Part shown: positions 23,723-32,253 of the stretch, in pieces | Layout of the letters: every line of letters starts with the position of its first letter | How positions within the stretch are numbered: the first letter of the stretch is position 1 | Origin: HXMU1420-13 sp965229525 | Lineage (GTDB): Bacteria; Bacteroidota; Rhodothermia; Balneolales; Balneolaceae | Length of the DNA: 64,000 nt | Reading direction: 5' to 3' | Assembly: GCA_965229525.1 (NCBI GenBank) | Contig: OZ245886.1 | Location: 1,922,001 to 1,986,000, forward strand | Notes under the pieces: model-generated | What the model was told of the DNA's origin: nothing | What the model saw: the letters and a program-made list of their open reading frames with translations, nothing else | Databases searched by the model: none | Program-made: the position numbers and the translations under genes

Positions 23723-25252
23723 ATGAAACAAATTTTACATCTATTCGATTTTTCGACTCAGATAAATTACCGTACTGAAGTTTTATCCGGGTTAACCGTG
23801 GCAATGGCGCTCATACCAGAAGCAGTGGCCTTTGCACTCATTGCTGGTTTGTCACCACTAACTGGGTTATATGCTGCGTTTATGATGGGATTGATTACTT
23901 CCATTTTTGGTGGTCGACCCGGTATGATTTCTGGGGCTACAGGTGCAGTTGCTGTAGTACTGGTTGCTTTGGCCAAATCGCATGGGGTTGAATATATTTT
24001 CGCGACCGTAATTCTCGCAGGTATACTTCAAGTAACTGCAGGTGCATTACGTTTAGGAAAGTTGATGAGACTAGTTCCGCACCCGGTAATTTTTGGATTC
24101 GTAAATGGTTTAGCGATAATCATATTTATGTCTCAACTAGATCAGTTCAAAGATCCAAGTGGTGCATGGTTGACTGGGTCACCACTTTTTGTATTGATAG
24201 GCTTAGTAGTTCTAACCATGGCGATAATCTGGGGATTACCAAAAATTAGTAAGGCTATCCCATCTTCGCTAGTAGCAATTCTATCCGTATTTGGAATCGT
24301 ATTTGCCTTTGGTATAGAAACCAAAACAGTCGGTGATATTGCATCTATTTCAGGTGGATTTCCACCGTTTCATATCCCACAAGTACCTTTAGCCCTGGAA
24401 ACTTTACAGATCATTTTTCCATATGCAGCTATCATGGCCGGTGTTGGTTTGATCGAAAGCCTGTTGACTTTAAATATCATTGATGAGATTACTGAAACAC
24501 GTGGCCGTGGAAATAAAGAGGCAGTTGCCCAAGGCGCGGCAAATATTTTATCGGGTCTATTCTCAGGTATGGGCGGATGTGCGATGATCGGTCAAAGCCT
24601 GATCAATGTTTCGGCTGGTGCAAGGGCTAGACTTTCCGGTATTGTGGCAGCGGTAATGTTACTTGTTTTCATCATGTTTGGAGCAAGCTTGATCGAACAA
24701 TTGCCAATGGCCGCATTAACAGGATTGATGATCATGGTTTCGATTGGAACCTTCGAATGGGCAAGCCTTAGAACATTCACCAAAATGCCTGTCTCTGATA
24801 TTTTTGTAATGGTTCTCGTTACTCTAGTAACAGCTGTTCTCCATAATCTGGCGTTAGCTGTATTAATTGGCGTGATTATAGCTGCTTTGGTATTTGCATG
24901 GGATAATGCAAAAAGAATCCGTGCGAGAAAGCATATCGACAAAGACGGAATAAAACATTATGAAATTTATGGGCCTTTATTTTTTGGTTCTGTAACAGTT
25001 TTCAATGAAAAATTCGATGTACTAAACGATCCAGATGAAGTAATCATCGACTTTGCTGAAAGCCGAGTGGTTGATATGTCGGCAATTGAAGCCTTGAACC
25101 GTTTAACGGATCGGTATCAGAAAGTTGGAAAGAAGGTACATCTCAAACATTTGAGCAAAGATTGTTTAAGACTACTCAAAAATGCGGATGAGATTATTGA
25201 TGTAAATGTACTGGAAGACCCAACCTATAAACTGGTTATTGATAAGATTTAG
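23723..25252 (+). CDS. SulP-family anion transporter with STAS domain
   Basis: 509 residues: about 12 membrane segments (roughly 15-390), then a cytoplasmic STAS domain (about 400-505, DEVIIDFAESRVVDMSAIEA). Early signatures are GLTVAMALIPEAVAFALIAG and SPLTGLYAAFMMG. SulP proteins carry sulfate, bicarbonate or other anions; the sequence alone does not choose between them. Several bacterial SulP/carbonic-anhydrase pairs exist, but no carbonic anhydrase is adjacent here. The 3' end overlaps the convergent acetyltransferase gene by 17 bp. Confidence 0.93.
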   Translation: MKQILHLFDFSTQINYRTEVLSGLTVAMALIPEAVAFALIAGLSPLTGLYAAFMMGLITSIFGGRPGMISGATGAVAVVLVALAKSHGVEYIFATVILAGILQVTAGALRLGKLMRLVPHPVIFGFVNGLAIIIFMSQLDQFKDPSGAWLTGSPLFVLIGLVVLTMAIIWGLPKISKAIPSSLVAILSVFGIVFAFGIETKTVGDIASISGGFPPFHIPQVPLALETLQIIFPYAAIMAGVGLIESLLTLNIIDEITETRGRGNKEAVAQGAANILSGLFSGMGGCAMIGQSLINVSAGARARLSGIVAAVMLLVFIMFGASLIEQLPMAALTGLMIMVSIGTFEWASLRTFTKMPVSDIFVMVLVTLVTAVLHNLALAVLIGVIIAALVFAWDNAKRIRARKHIDKDGIKHYEIYGPLFFGSVTVFNEKFDVLNDPDEVIIDFAESRVVDMSAIEALNRLTDRYQKVGKKVHLKHLSKDCLRLLKNADEIIDVNVLEDPTYKLVIDKI

Positions 25253-25754
25253 CTAAGTCGATTTCAAACTTCAAAAGAACGTCACCATTTTTCTGATATT
25301 CACTAACACTTGAAAAGCCTAGTCGTGTTAACAGTGAAATGGATCTATGGTTTTCCTTTAAAGTGATGGCTAAAATGTGCGATGCTTCGATATTAGAATT
25401 AGCCCAGGCAAGAAGTGACTTTGAAGCTTCATATGCGAAGCCTTTTCCCTCGAATTCTGGCAGAAATGCAAATCCAAGATCTGGATGATCTAACTCAGGT
25501 CTTTTCTTTAATCCGCATATTCCAATAGGGTGATTGGAATCCTTCAAAGAAACATTGAATAATCCAAAACCATGCGTTTCATACGAAGTGAGAGGGTCAT
25601 TTTTTAGATAATTCTGCGCATCTTCAACCGAATGAATATTCCGATCTCCAATGTATTTCAGCCAACCGGGAGAATTGGTTATTTCCAGAATGAAAGCAGC
25701 ATCATCAAGTGAAAACTCTGAAATGATCAGGCGATCTGTTTCGAGTTGCACCAC
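25236..25754 (-). CDS. GNAT-family N-acetyltransferase
   Basis: 172 residues of the RimJ/RimL-like type that begin LETDRLIISEFSLDD and show the acetyl-CoA motif region FLPEFEGKGFAYEASKSLLA followed by ENHRSISLLTRLGF. It transfers an acetyl group from acetyl-CoA to an amine; the target may be a small molecule or a protein N-terminus. It starts directly after the aminotransferase stop (adjacent codons), so the two are probably co-transcribed. Confidence 0.9.
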   Translation of the reverse strand: MVQLETDRLIISEFSLDDAAFILEITNSPGWLKYIGDRNIHSVEDAQNYLKNDPLTSYETHGFGLFNVSLKDSNHPIGICGLKKRPELDHPDLGFAFLPEFEGKGFAYEASKSLLAWANSNIEASHILAITLKENHRSISLLTRLGFSSVSEYQKNGDVLLKFEIDLAKSYQ

Positions 25755-26948
25755 TTAGTTGAGAGATTCTAACCCTTTATTAAATCGGCTCATTGCTTCT
25801 TCCAAATCTTCCACACTAGCTGCATAGCTCATGCGAAGTCCGTCTGGTTCACCAAAAGCATCGCCTGGTACAACGGCGAGACCAAATTCATCCAACAAAT
25901 ACAAACAAAGATCAGTGGAGGTCTCAATTTTTGAGCCATCTGGTTTTGTTTTTCCTAAATGAGCTGCAATGTTTGGAAACACATAAAAGGCTCCTCCAGG
26001 AGTAAAGCACTCTACTCCATCAATGGCATTTAATGAAGAAACCATGAAATCTCGTCTTTTAGCAAATTCGTCGCGCATTGCATGAACTTCACTAAGGTCG
26101 TTCGTGTAAGCGGCAAGACCAGCGGCCTGAGAAATGGATGAAGGAGCTGAAGTCTCCTGACTCTGGATTTTCGAAACGGCTTTTACAATATCCGGATGAG
26201 CTGCTAAATAGCCCAATCTCCAGCCAGTCATCGCGAAACCTTTAGAGAACCCATTAATCACAACAACGCGGTCTTTCAGGTCCGGCGCTACATTTAAGAT
26301 ACTCACATGATCTCCATCAAACACAATGTATTCGTAAATCTCATCCGAAAGTACGATGATATTTGGATGCTTTCTAAGAACCTCGGCAAGTGCTTCCAGG
26401 TCTTCTTTGCTATAACAAGATCCTGTTGGGTTGGATGGTGAACAAAGAATCAGAACTTTAGTTTTATCAGTGATAGCCTCTTCCAGTTGAGCAGCAGTCA
26501 ATCGAAAATTACTTTCAAAAGAGGTGCGAATGGTGACAGGTATACCTTCTGCTAATCGAGTCATTTCCGGGTAAGAAACCCAATATGGAGCGGGAATGAT
26601 CACTTCATCTCCTTTATCAACGGTAGCTAATAATGCGAAACCTACCGACTGCTTTGCTCCATTGGAACAAATGATTTGTGAAGGCTCGTAATCAAGTCCA
26701 TTGTCTCGATTCAACTTTGCACAAATAGCTTCTCTTAATTCGGGAGTTCCCGGATTCATGGTATATCCATGCTGACCACTCTGAATGGCATCAATTGCAG
26801 CATCACAAATGTACGTTGGTGTTTTGAAGTCAGGTTCGCCGGCGCTTAGAGATACAATTGATTTTCCTTCTCTTTTAAGCTCCTTGGCTCGGCCGGTAAC
26901 TTTTAAAGTGGCTGATGGTTGTACGTTTTGTGCACGTTGAGAAATCAT
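25755..26948 (-). CDS. Class I/II pyridoxal-phosphate aminotransferase (aspartate aminotransferase-like)
   Basis: A 397-residue fold-type I aminotransferase close to the AspC/AspB Ib subgroup. The PLP lysine lies in NGFSKGFAMTGWRLGYLA. NPTGSCYSKEDL, LSDEIYEYIVF and SNGAKQSVGFALLA are further cofactor contacts, and the substrate carboxylate arginine is in GLRMSYA near the C-terminus. It most likely interconverts aspartate and oxaloacetate, though aromatic or prephenate substrates are possible in this subgroup. A 123-bp gap separates it from coaD. Confidence 0.92.
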   Translation of the reverse strand: MISQRAQNVQPSATLKVTGRAKELKREGKSIVSLSAGEPDFKTPTYICDAAIDAIQSGQHGYTMNPGTPELREAICAKLNRDNGLDYEPSQIICSNGAKQSVGFALLATVDKGDEVIIPAPYWVSYPEMTRLAEGIPVTIRTSFESNFRLTAAQLEEAITDKTKVLILCSPSNPTGSCYSKEDLEALAEVLRKHPNIIVLSDEIYEYIVFDGDHVSILNVAPDLKDRVVVINGFSKGFAMTGWRLGYLAAHPDIVKAVSKIQSQETSAPSSISQAAGLAAYTNDLSEVHAMRDEFAKRRDFMVSSLNAIDGVECFTPGGAFYVFPNIAAHLGKTKPDGSKIETSTDLCLYLLDEFGLAVVPGDAFGEPDGLRMSYAASVEDLEEAMSRFNKGLESLN

Positions 26949-27071
26949 TTATAGGATAACTTTATATGAGTGATTTGGGAAATTCGGACAAAAAGGAGTA
27001 AGGAACAAGGAAGAAGGAGAAAGGAAATCAGTTTATTCAAAACATCCTTTCTTTTGTTTCCTTTGTTTTTT

Positions 27072-27572
27072 TTAGTGATTCCCCATTCTTTCTTGCAAAG
27101 CGGCTGCAACATTATCGGGGACGAAAGATGAAAGGTCGCCATTCCAATAGGCAATTTCTTTAACAAGAGAAGCCGAAATGAATGTGAATTCTTCGGCCGG
27201 CATCAAAAAAATGGTATCAACTTTTGGTTCAAGTCGTTTATTGGTAAGGGCCATTCTGAACTCATATTCAAAGTCGGAAATTTGCCGAACCCCGCGGACT
27301 AAAGTTTTAGCTTTGCGTTTTTTTGCGTGGTGAACTAATAAGCCGGTAAATTGATCGACTTCTACATTCTTAGCCCACTCTTTGTCTTTCAAACATTCCT
27401 GAATCAGGGCAACACGTTCATCGCCAGTAAAAACAGAACGCTTGTCTTTATTTACAGCCACGGTAACTACCACTTTTTGAAATAAATTAGCAGCTCGCTC
27501 TAAAATATCGAGGTGCCCGTAGGTAATTGGATCGAAAGAACCGGGATAAAGCGCTAAAGTGTGCATAGTCAA
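27072..27572 (-). CDS. coaD: Phosphopantetheine adenylyltransferase
   Basis: Catalyses the penultimate step of coenzyme A synthesis. 166 residues with the nucleotidyltransferase signature ALYPGSFDPITYGHLDILER (GHxD) and the C-terminal EFTFISASLVKEIA (ISSTxxR-like). The length is typical. It is followed upstream by rsmD, and the order DUF3822-rsmD-coaD is, from memory, conserved in Bacteroidota. Confidence 0.96.
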   Translation of the reverse strand: MTMHTLALYPGSFDPITYGHLDILERAANLFQKVVVTVAVNKDKRSVFTGDERVALIQECLKDKEWAKNVEVDQFTGLLVHHAKKRKAKTLVRGVRQISDFEYEFRMALTNKRLEPKVDTIFLMPAEEFTFISASLVKEIAYWNGDLSSFVPDNVAAALQERMGNH

Positions 27573-27583
27573 TTAAGAATTAA

Positions 27584-27611
27584 CAATTAAGAATGCAGGA
27601 ATTCTTAATTG
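27584..27611. repeat. Perfect 11-bp inverted repeat between coaD and rsmD
   Basis: CAATTAAGAAT and ATTCTTAATTG flank a 6-base loop (GCAGGA). A similar CAATTAAGAATT sequence lies just before it (27570) and another near 4485. It may act as a terminator or RNA-processing hairpin, although no T-run follows on the minus strand. Confidence 0.6.
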
Positions 27612-27634
27612 ATTATTGAAACATTGATAATTGT

Positions 27635-28186
27635 CTAGGAATCTACCGGATGCTTCTGAAAAATACTAACGGTGGTTCGGCCATAGGCTTTGCTAAAAAA
27701 ACAGTGAGGATGATCTTTGTAATTATGATACTTGTCGTGCTCCAGGATGAACCAACCATCTTCTGTTAACCAGTTTTCTGATAAGATCAATTCGATCATT
27801 TCCTCCATCCATTCATAATTGTAAGGCGGATCACAAAAAATGAAACCGAAAGGGACGGCCATTCCGCTTACAAATCGTTGAACGTCTGAAACTGCAGCTC
27901 TAACCTGGGAATCAACATCAAATTCTACAGCGGTTTTTTCTATCAACGCAATATTCTTGGGGTTGATGTCGACAAATGTCACAGATTTAGCCCCACGTGA
28001 AATGGCTTCAAAACCCAGGCTTCCAGATCCACCAAATAGATCTAATACTTTAGAACCTTCGATGTATTTGTAGACTTCAATTTTATTGAAGATGCTTTCT
28101 TTGGTCCGATCGGTTGTAGGACGAACATCCAAACCTTTAGGGATGGTAATTCTTCGACCTTTGAGTTTTCCTGTTATGATTCGCAT
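27635..28186 (-). CDS. rsmD: 16S rRNA (guanine(966)-N2)-methyltransferase RsmD
   Basis: Methylates G966 of 16S rRNA. The start at 28186 (MRIITGKLKGRRI) is preferred over an upstream in-frame ATG at 28234 because MRIIxGxxKGRxI is the standard family N-terminus. The SAM loop VLDLFGGSGSLGFEAISRGA and the catalytic DPPYNYE motif are present. At 183 residues the length is normal. Its usual neighbour DUF3822 now lies 2.6 kb away on the same strand, separated by an opposite-strand cassette. Confidence 0.94.
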   Translation of the reverse strand: MRIITGKLKGRRITIPKGLDVRPTTDRTKESIFNKIEVYKYIEGSKVLDLFGGSGSLGFEAISRGAKSVTFVDINPKNIALIEKTAVEFDVDSQVRAAVSDVQRFVSGMAVPFGFIFCDPPYNYEWMEEMIELILSENWLTEDGWFILEHDKYHNYKDHPHCFFSKAYGRTTVSIFQKHPVDS

Positions 28187-28386
28187 GGAATAAAAGTAAA
28201 GATTTACTTGATTCATTGCGAGTGAAGTAGACATAGAAATCCTTTATAGAGGGCATAAATAATAATATGTTACATATAAATATATTATCATGCATGTATT
28301 TAATTATAAGTTAATTTGAATTGGGGAGGGATTAAACATATGTTGCTTGCTCTTAAAACACGAATAATCAGTATAATTGGGGTAAC

Positions 28387-29517
28387 ATGAATAAAATAAA
28401 AATTCTCCAATCTATTCTTTTAGTAACTTTTTTGTGGGGTTGTAGTCAATCAACTTCGACAATTGAAGAACCAGAAGGATTAAATGATCAGCAACTAGAG
28501 CTGAAATCAAAGTTAGAACAAACGTCACACATTTTAACTGAATTAGTGAGAAATCCTTTGATAGTAAAGGAAATACAATTAGCTACAAATTATTCGCTAG
28601 TAAATGGTAGAGATGAAGACGTAACATTCTCAGAACTTTTTTATGAAGACGCAGAGTACAAGATTGCACTAAAGAGTAAAAATGAGAACATGATTGGCGC
28701 ATTTAAAGATAGTTTTAGAGAGTATATCTATCTAAAATCAAAAACTAATGGGAATGAAGTTGATCCTGAACTTGAGGCTTACTTAGTTTCCAATCATCTA
28801 AAAATCTATTTTCCTTATTCAGAAAACTGGACTGATAGTGAAAGTATAAATCCTACAATTAGTTATCACCCACTCATAAATGAGGATATAAATGAAGGAT
28901 TTATTAATTCTACGGGTCATCAGAAATCAATGAATTCAATTGAAACGGTAATGGTAGACGATCAATATGCCTATGATAATCCATCGTTTCTAGTTGTCCC
29001 ATGTGAAGATCCGCCAAATTTAAAGGTTGTTCAGCATTCAGCTTCCTTTTGCGGTGGGGGCTGAGGAGGTGGTCTTCCTCCAGGTGATGGAGGTCCGATT
29101 GATGATACTGAACCCTCTATGAAAAGTGGTTACTGTCCAAAGAATTTCAGCAGACCAGATGTGCGCAATGACAGATGGAAGGATATTAGTTGTGTTATTG
29201 ATGATGACTGGAGTGATTATGAACTTGCGAAGGAGTTATATATTTGGGAGGGTGATGAAGGAGATAATAAAATCAAGTTAAATTTAGGAGTTAGTGTTAA
29301 ATTTGGCCCCCAAGACAGTAATACTGGGACTTTTGGTGTAGAAATATCTGCAGATAGAACCAGAGATGATATCTATAGAAGTTTCAAGCTTCGAGATTTG
29401 TTTTATTTTGAGAATACTCTGGAAGGTGATCATGGTATGAGAAATGGATTTAGGGTCCGAAAAGCTGGTGATTTAAAATGGACTTTTGAAGAAGAAGGTG
29501 TTAATACAAATAATTAA
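28387..29517 (+). pseudogene. Lipoprotein of unknown function interrupted by an in-frame TGA
   Basis: One reading frame of 377 codons is interrupted only by TGA at 29062-29064. The first part (28387-29061) has a lipoprotein signal ending LWGC (C19) and a helical, charged body ending SFCGGG. The frame continues without another stop as GGGLPPGDGGPIDDTEPSM, then SGYCPKNFSRPDVRNDRW, ending NTNN at 29517, where the next gene's ATG follows directly. A Gly (GGA) or Trp (TGG) codon mutated to TGA in a glycine-rich linker is the simplest explanation. Restart at the ATG at 29119 or TGA read-through are alternatives. No family is recognised. Confidence 0.7.
29062..29081 (+). other. In-frame TGA followed at once by a small hairpin
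   Basis: Directly after TGA, GGAGG (29065-29069) pairs with CCTCC (29077-29081) around the loop TGGTCTT. The loop contains GGTCT, as in the E. coli fdhF SECIS loop, but the stem is only 5 bp and the loop is too close to the TGA for a classical bacterial SECIS. A chance hairpin in GC-rich glycine codons is the more likely reading. Confidence 0.3.
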
Positions 29518-30147
29518 ATGAAAACAAATGTTTATGCAGGAGGTAGTGTAATACTACTTCTTGCAATTTTTATTTTCTCTGAAGAATCAGTTGCACAAAA
29601 GCTGGATTTAACTTTAAGTACAGAGATAACTCATTTAACAAAAGATTCAGAAGAATGGTTTAATGCGGGAGGTATCAGAATCGGACTCAATTACGAACTA
29701 AACAAATCCATTCAACCATTTATAAACTATGGAAAGTATTCAAGTTTCAGTGGTGACAATTCGAATCCAGAACAAATTTTTAATCGGGGCTTGATAAACT
29801 ATCGCATTGTATCCACAGGAATCGCATTTCCAATAATTTATTTCAAGAAATCGCACTTATCAATACAAACAGGTATTTCAGTAAGATTTACTCAACAAAC
29901 AAGGGATACTTTTGCTTTAGTTGAAGGCAATGAATCAAATACTAACGAAGTTTTTGTTCTAACTAGTTATGATTCTTTTAGAGATGCCGGTGCACTATTT
30001 GGACTAGCTTATTCAAGAGAAATAACAGAAAAAATTACAATTAAACTTCATGCCACTGCTACAAATTTTGGGGATAATATAACCACTGAAGAAATTCCTA
30101 CTTACTCAATGATTTCTAATGGTTTAACTTTTTTACTTAGAATTTGA
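29518..30147 (+). CDS. Predicted outer-membrane beta-barrel protein
   Basis: 209 residues with a signal peptide (about 1-26, ending ESVAQ) followed by alternating hydrophobic/polar strands, consistent with an 8-strand barrel. No family is recognised. The ATG follows the stop codon of the interrupted lipoprotein frame directly and its own stop overlaps the next gene by 4 bp, so these genes form one operon. This supports the view that the broken upstream gene was functional recently. Confidence 0.65.
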   Translation: MKTNVYAGGSVILLLAIFIFSEESVAQKLDLTLSTEITHLTKDSEEWFNAGGIRIGLNYELNKSIQPFINYGKYSSFSGDNSNPEQIFNRGLINYRIVSTGIAFPIIYFKKSHLSIQTGISVRFTQQTRDTFALVEGNESNTNEVFVLTSYDSFRDAGALFGLAYSREITEKITIKLHATATNFGDNITTEEIPTYSMISNGLTFLLRI

Positions 30148-30752
30148 TTGAACATTTAATAAAAAATCTTTCAGCAGTTGCATTCTGCCTTATTATTACT
30201 GTAAATGCAAGTGGTCAAGAAATCAATGAAAAGTTCTTCCTTTCAACTGGTTTTGGATATTTTGATCCTGAAAGGACAGGCGAGAAAGGCAATTTATTTT
30301 ATTCCAAGTTGCTAATAAAGACAAACTCCGATTTGTATCTAGGTTTCGGGTTTGAATCTAGCTTGTTGTTCAATAGACATAAAGAACTGCAAGGCTATGA
30401 GGACGTAAGATTCTATGAGAATATGTACTTATACAACATGATTGTTGAAAAACATCTAGAGTTGAATAATAATAAAAATGTGATTGTGCTAGGTACAGGG
30501 TTGATCTACGAACAAATTAAATCTTCTGAACCAAGACTTAATACTACTACGGATATTAATGGACAAGTTGTTACAGTTCTCGAGTTCTCTGTGAAGGATA
30601 ATAAACAGCATAATGCCGGTACTTTTTTTGAACTTGGGTATAACAGACAGGTAAATAGAATTTCAATAGGATTCAGAACAAAAGCACATTTTCTATTGGA
30701 TATCGGGTATTCGGGTTTAATCATATCACCGAGCGTATCAATAAAATTATGA
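30144..30752 (+). CDS. Predicted outer-membrane beta-barrel protein
   Basis: 202 residues from a TTG start that overlaps the previous stop (TTGA). A hydrophobic signal (ending VNASGQ) precedes strand-like segments such as FFLSTGFGYFDPE and AGTFFELGYNRQ. The overall build is similar to the preceding protein, so the two may be distant paralogues. It ends 6 bp from the convergent DUF3822 gene. Function unknown. Confidence 0.62.
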   Translation: MIEHLIKNLSAVAFCLIITVNASGQEINEKFFLSTGFGYFDPERTGEKGNLFYSKLLIKTNSDLYLGFGFESSLLFNRHKELQGYEDVRFYENMYLYNMIVEKHLELNNNKNVIVLGTGLIYEQIKSSEPRLNTTTDINGQVVTVLEFSVKDNKQHNAGTFFELGYNRQVNRISIGFRTKAHFLLDIGYSGLIISPSVSIKL

Positions 30753-30758
30753 TGTTAT

Positions 30759-31616
30759 CTAGCCAAGACTCAATAATATCGCAGGAAATGCTTCAGCTAG
30801 ATCAAAACCATAGGTAGTTTCATCAGCCATAACGCCCATCTCATCTAGAGTATTTAACGGAACTGCTTTTGTAGACTTATCCCAAAAATGATTTAACACT
30901 CGTTCAACTTCATGAGACTGATAGCCAAATAAATAGGTATGGTCATGCAGGCCCATTAACCAACTTGAGTTTTGTGCGGTTTGCAACCAGTGATAAGGCA
31001 AATCTTCAACTTCATCAAACTTTATAAAGGTTGCTGCTCTAAATCGCCCAAGTACAAAGGATGTTATCGAGATTGCATGTTTGTGACATCCAATCATCAT
31101 AAAGGACGCACTGCTTATGTTATTTTCCGACCAGGCTGCTGCAATTTCAAAGTCGCTGGAATAATCGTTGGTTCCAACTGAAAGTGCGAGTTTATTTAAT
31201 CCATCCATCACTGAGCGACGACGGATACATAGAAATTTATACTGTGTTTTTGAGACCGCATGCCAGGTTGGTTCAATATCTTCTCGAGAAACACCTTTCA
31301 TGATAATAGAAAGATGATCTTCTCGTTCATCGGCGTTGTCATAAACAACTTTTGGAAGTGCTGTCCAACATTCATCAGAGACCGAAGTTAAAGCACGTAG
31401 TGATACTATTTGGTGTTCTTTAACTAATTCCTCAACAGTCTTTTGGATGTGCGGATAATGGTCAGGATGTTGAGAACGAATTGCATCAGCAACATCGAAG
31501 TTATAGTCGAAGCTACCAATTTCTTTTAAGGTAGCTTCAGCATCTGTTTGATTTACAGCATAGTATAACCGATCAGAAAAGAAACAAAGTCCTAAATTCT
31601 GCGAGTTACCATTCAT
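30759..31616 (-). CDS. DUF3822-family protein
   Basis: 285 residues resembling the Bacteroidota-specific DUF3822 family (N-terminal NLGLCFFSDRLYYAV; C-terminal half with AAWSENNISSASFMMIGCHK and FVLGRFRAATFIKFDEVEDL). Function is unknown. In related genomes, from memory, it sits next to rsmD and coaD, which is the basis for the call together with sequence feel. Here it is separated from rsmD by a 2.4-kb opposite-strand cassette. Its start overlaps the stop of the upstream membrane protein by 1 bp. Confidence 0.7.
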   Translation of the reverse strand: MNGNSQNLGLCFFSDRLYYAVNQTDAEATLKEIGSFDYNFDVADAIRSQHPDHYPHIQKTVEELVKEHQIVSLRALTSVSDECWTALPKVVYDNADEREDHLSIIMKGVSREDIEPTWHAVSKTQYKFLCIRRRSVMDGLNKLALSVGTNDYSSDFEIAAAWSENNISSASFMMIGCHKHAISITSFVLGRFRAATFIKFDEVEDLPYHWLQTAQNSSWLMGLHDHTYLFGYQSHEVERVLNHFWDKSTKAVPLNTLDEMGVMADETTYGFDLAEAFPAILLSLG

Positions 31617-32089
31617 TAATTCCAGTTAGGTGCGTTACGCATAGTAGTTCTTGATAAACTTCCAACCTGGTCGTCAGAATCAGGATCTTCTAGAAGATAT
31701 AGCGGTGGTCTGGTCGTATCTACATGCGTGTATAAGAACCTTTCACCTGATCGAGGTGCTATTATGATTGACTCCGCAGAATACTCTAATGGAGGTAGCT
31801 GACGGAATAACGTATCACCCATAGCAATCATTAAAGAATCTGTTGCTAAATACGAAGTCAGACTATCAAGTCCGCCCTCGGTTGGCGGAAAGTGACCAAA
31901 TCGGCTTTCGTACTGAACAAGTGCATCTTTCAGAGTAAGCATTCTGTGTCTAACACCTTCAGTTTCAGCTTCTCTTTGTTTTACTTCCTGGTATGGAGTA
32001 ACAATTGAGTCGTAAAGTAGCCACGATAATGCAATTATTACGATTCCAAGAACAACGCTTAAAATTTTATTTCGGGTATCGATATCCAT
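31616..32089 (-). CDS. Single-pass membrane protein of unknown function
   Basis: 157 residues. One N-terminal membrane helix (about 9-27, VVLGIVIIALSWLLYDSI) is followed by a coiled segment (VKQREAETEGVRHRMLTLKD) and a small domain with GHFPPTEGGLDSL, reminiscent of the start of type II secretion pseudopilins (processing site absent). It is probably periplasmic and translationally coupled to DUF3822 (TAATG overlap). No firm family. Confidence 0.65.
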   Translation of the reverse strand: MDIDTRNKILSVVLGIVIIALSWLLYDSIVTPYQEVKQREAETEGVRHRMLTLKDALVQYESRFGHFPPTEGGLDSLTSYLATDSLMIAMGDTLFRQLPPLEYSAESIIIAPRSGERFLYTHVDTTRPPLYLLEDPDSDDQVGSLSRTTMRNAPNWN

Positions 32090-32253
32090 TTGAGAAGCAG
32101 ATTGTTAGTAATTGTTTGATGCTTAGGTTAATGAGGCAAGAAAATACACGCACCCCCGTATAGATGCAACCTAAGCAATCCGCCAAAAATTAACACGACA
32201 ATTATTTAATTCTGTAAATATCTTGAATCAAAATTCTATGTTATTTATGTGGC

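Noticed and set aside
28187..28234. Upstream ATG for rsmD
   Set aside because: The extension is unlike the family N-terminus, which matches from 28186.
29062..29081. SECIS element for selenocysteine at the in-frame TGA
   Set aside because: The GGTCT loop is suggestive, but the stem is 5 bp and the loop begins only 6 bases after the TGA, nearer than in known bacterial SECIS. Glycine codons here are naturally GC-rich. It is kept only as a note within the pseudogene finding.
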